64,000 nt of DNA from Salegentibacter agarivorans. Lineage in GTDB: Bacteria; Bacteroidota; Bacteroidia; Flavobacteriales; Flavobacteriaceae. Made by a program: the position numbers and the translations under genes. The stretch is taken from the NCBI RefSeq assembly GCF_900113135.1, contig NZ_FOOH01000008.1, positions 1-64,000 on the forward strand, written 5' to 3'. Shown in pieces: positions 62,616-64,000 of the stretch (the stretch's first letter is position 1; every line of letters starts with the position of its first letter). The notes below the pieces were generated by a model. It was given only the letters and a program-made list of their open reading frames with translations, made no database searches and was not told the DNA's origin.

Positions 62616-63278
62616 ATGAAGAAACTTTTTGTTATTGCCCTTCTTTTTTGCGTTCAGTTTGGTTACGCGCAAATTTTTGGAGGAGATAAAATTATAAACA
62701 ACGAGAACTTTGATAAGCAACGTTGGTCCTGGGGCTACTACCTGGGATTTAATACCTACGATTTTAAATTTAAATATAATGATGAAATAACCTCTAATGG
62801 TAATGATCTTATTATAGAAAAAACCATGGGGTTCAATGTTGGGCTCGTTGGTAATTTAAAATTGAATAATAACCTGGATTTACGCCTGGAACCTGGCGTT
62901 ACATTTAACACCCGTAACTTCAGGCCTCCATATAGCCAGGATATAGAAGAGGTTAACTCTACTTATGTCCATATCCCATTACTATTAAAGTTTTCGGCCG
63001 ATAGGCATAATAACTTCAAGCCTTTTGTAGTAGGAGGTTTATCTACTTCTATAAACCTTTCCAGTAATGAGAATAATCCAGATGTGGCTACGCGATTAAA
63101 AACCAACAATTATCATTATGAAGTGGGACTGGGAATAGACCTTTATCTTTATTATTTTAAATTCTCCCCCTCAATAAGAGGAGTTTTCACAATAAATAAT
63201 GAAATGGTAGAAACCCAGTATCAGGTAGTTGATGCAATGCGCTCCCAGGCTGTATTCCTCAACTTTACCTTTCAATAA
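62616..63278 (+). CDS. porT: PorT-like outer-membrane beta-barrel protein (type IX secretion)
   Basis: A 220-residue predicted outer-membrane beta-barrel of the PorT family, a component of type IX secretion. The signal peptide (residues 1-18, ending YAQ) is followed by alternating hydrophobic strands such as WSWGYYLGFNTYDFKF, GFNVGLVGNLKLNNNLDLRL and YEVGLGIDLYLYYFKFSP. The start was set at ATG 62616 (MKKLFVIALLF); the longer frame lies within ubiE. Assignment rests on length, barrel pattern and position after ubiE. Confidence 0.75.
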   Translation: MKKLFVIALLFCVQFGYAQIFGGDKIINNENFDKQRWSWGYYLGFNTYDFKFKYNDEITSNGNDLIIEKTMGFNVGLVGNLKLNNNLDLRLEPGVTFNTRNFRPPYSQDIEEVNSTYVHIPLLLKFSADRHNNFKPFVVGGLSTSINLSSNENNPDVATRLKTNNYHYEVGLGIDLYLYYFKFSPSIRGVFTINNEMVETQYQVVDAMRSQAVFLNFTFQ

Positions 63279-63288
63279 AACAGCTACA

Positions 63289-64000
63289 TTAATTTGTAAA
63301 ACTTTTTCGCTTAAATTCACTTAGTAGAATTGCAGTTGCGGTCGCCACGTTTAAGCTTTCAGTAACTTTAAGCTCACCAAAACGCGGGATACTTATTTTT
63401 CTTTGAATTAATTCTTCAATTTCAGCTGAAATCCCATTGGCTTCATTTCCCATAACCAGGATTGCTTTTTCTACGGTTTCGCTTTTATAAATATTATCCC
63501 CTTCCATAAACGCCCCATAAACCGGTAGTTCAGAATTTGTAAGAAAACTTTTTAAATCGCAATAAATAATATTCACCCTCGCCAAAGATCCCATTGTAGC
63601 CTGTACCACTTTAGGATTATAACAATCTACCGAATCCTGGGAACAAACCAAATTGGTTATCCCAAACCAATCGCAAAGCCTTATGACGGTCCCTAAATTG
63701 CCGGGATCGCGAATACCATCTAAAGCAAGAGTTAGGTTTTCTTCGGGAACGATTTTTTCTTCCGGAATTTCAAACAATGCCAAAGCAGTTTGCGGAGTTT
63801 TAAGAAAACTGATTTTCTTAAGATCGCGCTCCTCAATTTTCTGAATTTCCTCAGGTTTCAGTCCAAAATCTGCATTTAAAGTAAAGAGCCGGTTCAGCCT
63901 AAAATTAGAATTTATAAGCTCACTAATTGTTTTAAAACCTTCGGCTACAAAAAGTCCGTGTTTATAACGGTATTTTTTTTGTGCAAGACTGGTTATTAAC
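63289..64000 (-). CDS. SpoU/TrmH-family RNA 2'-O-methyltransferase (5' end outside window)
   Basis: A partial gene that is open to the right edge; the reading frame translates through the edge as LITSLAQKKYRYKHGLFVAEG, the typical SpoU substrate-binding N-terminus, so only about 8-10 N-terminal residues are missing. The conserved trefoil-knot motifs are LALDGIRDPGNLGTVIR (motif 1, with the catalytic Arg/Asn), LVMGNEANGIS (motif 2) and ISIPRFGELKVTESLNVATA (motif 3). The substrate is probably rRNA, but the site is not determined. A TTG codon at 63783 is internal and not the start. It is convergent with porT. Confidence 0.95.
   Translation of the reverse strand, partial: LITSLAQKKYRYKHGLFVAEGFKTISELINSNFRLNRLFTLNADFGLKPEEIQKIEERDLKKISFLKTPQTALALFEIPEEKIVPEENLTLALDGIRDPGNLGTVIRLCDWFGITNLVCSQDSVDCYNPKVVQATMGSLARVNIIYCDLKSFLTNSELPVYGAFMEGDNIYKSETVEKAILVMGNEANGISAEIEELIQRKISIPRFGELKVTESLNVATATAILLSEFKRKSFTN

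Noticed and set aside
63289-63783. Complete 164-residue RNA methyltransferase starting at 63783
   Set aside because: That codon is an internal TTG; the frame continues to the right edge with a typical SpoU N-terminal domain, so the gene is partial in this window.

Overview
The window comes from the chromosome of a member of the Bacteroidota, almost certainly a marine or halophilic Flavobacteriaceae (genus not determinable from this piece; a Gramella/Salegentibacter-like organism would fit). The reasons are the AT-rich DNA, promoters of the Bacteroidota form TTG-N17-23-TAnnTTTG, weak ribosome binding sites, a complete Na+-translocating NADH:quinone reductase operon, type IX secretion (T9SS) components and cargo, and families largely restricted to this phylum (DUF4293, DUF3667, T9SS plug protein, PorT).

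Layout. 1-376: 5' part of a group II intron inserted just behind the terminator of a DUF4293 gene. 406-2727: DUF4293 gene and rho. 2740-5607: a tightly overlapping four-gene operon (methyltransferase, HypE/ThiL-fold AIR-synthase-like protein, divergent ThiE-like protein, Trm112-like zinc protein) behind a clear TPP riboswitch; I consider this the most likely undescribed system here. 5742-6106: small hairpins and tRNA-Gly(UCC). 6273-9534: ClpP-like protease, small GNAT protein, and two unrelated L,D-transpeptidase-type proteins in convergent orientation. 9927-14607: gpmI, thioredoxin-fold protein, HAD phosphatase, methionine aminopeptidase, a NUMOD4/HNH protein that looks domesticated, and a methyltransferase. 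14644-17897: secreted S41 peptidase, unknown secreted protein, ApbE. 17959-24345: a small conserved-looking gene and nqrABCDEF. 24516-29761: T9SS plug, DUF3667 protein, ApaG, NRDE/TANGO2 protein, PruA.

30087-55659 (40 percent of the window) holds three consecutive giant secreted proteins of 3233, 2982 and 2121 residues. Each has a signal peptide, a long array of Ig/PKD/HYR/SprB-type repeats, a LamG-type lectin fold, a shared C-terminal region of about 600 residues and a type A T9SS sorting domain. The second and third also share promoter, signal peptide and leader, so they look like a duplication in which the middle repeat arrays were replaced or expanded. In-frame tandem DNA repeats of 237 bp and 240 bp lie inside them.

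55656-64000: rsmG, a fatty acid desaturase, a class I aminotransferase, trkH-trkA, ubiE/menG, porT and a SpoU/TrmH rRNA methyltransferase running off the right edge. Functionally the window couples core metabolism (Na+-NQR plus its flavinylation enzyme ApbE, menaquinone methylation by UbiE, K+ uptake) with cell-surface display: Plug and PorT belong to the machinery that would export the three giant adhesin-like proteins. Several start codons were moved downstream from the longest reading frame because a phylum-type promoter or family start lies inside it; these are noted per gene.
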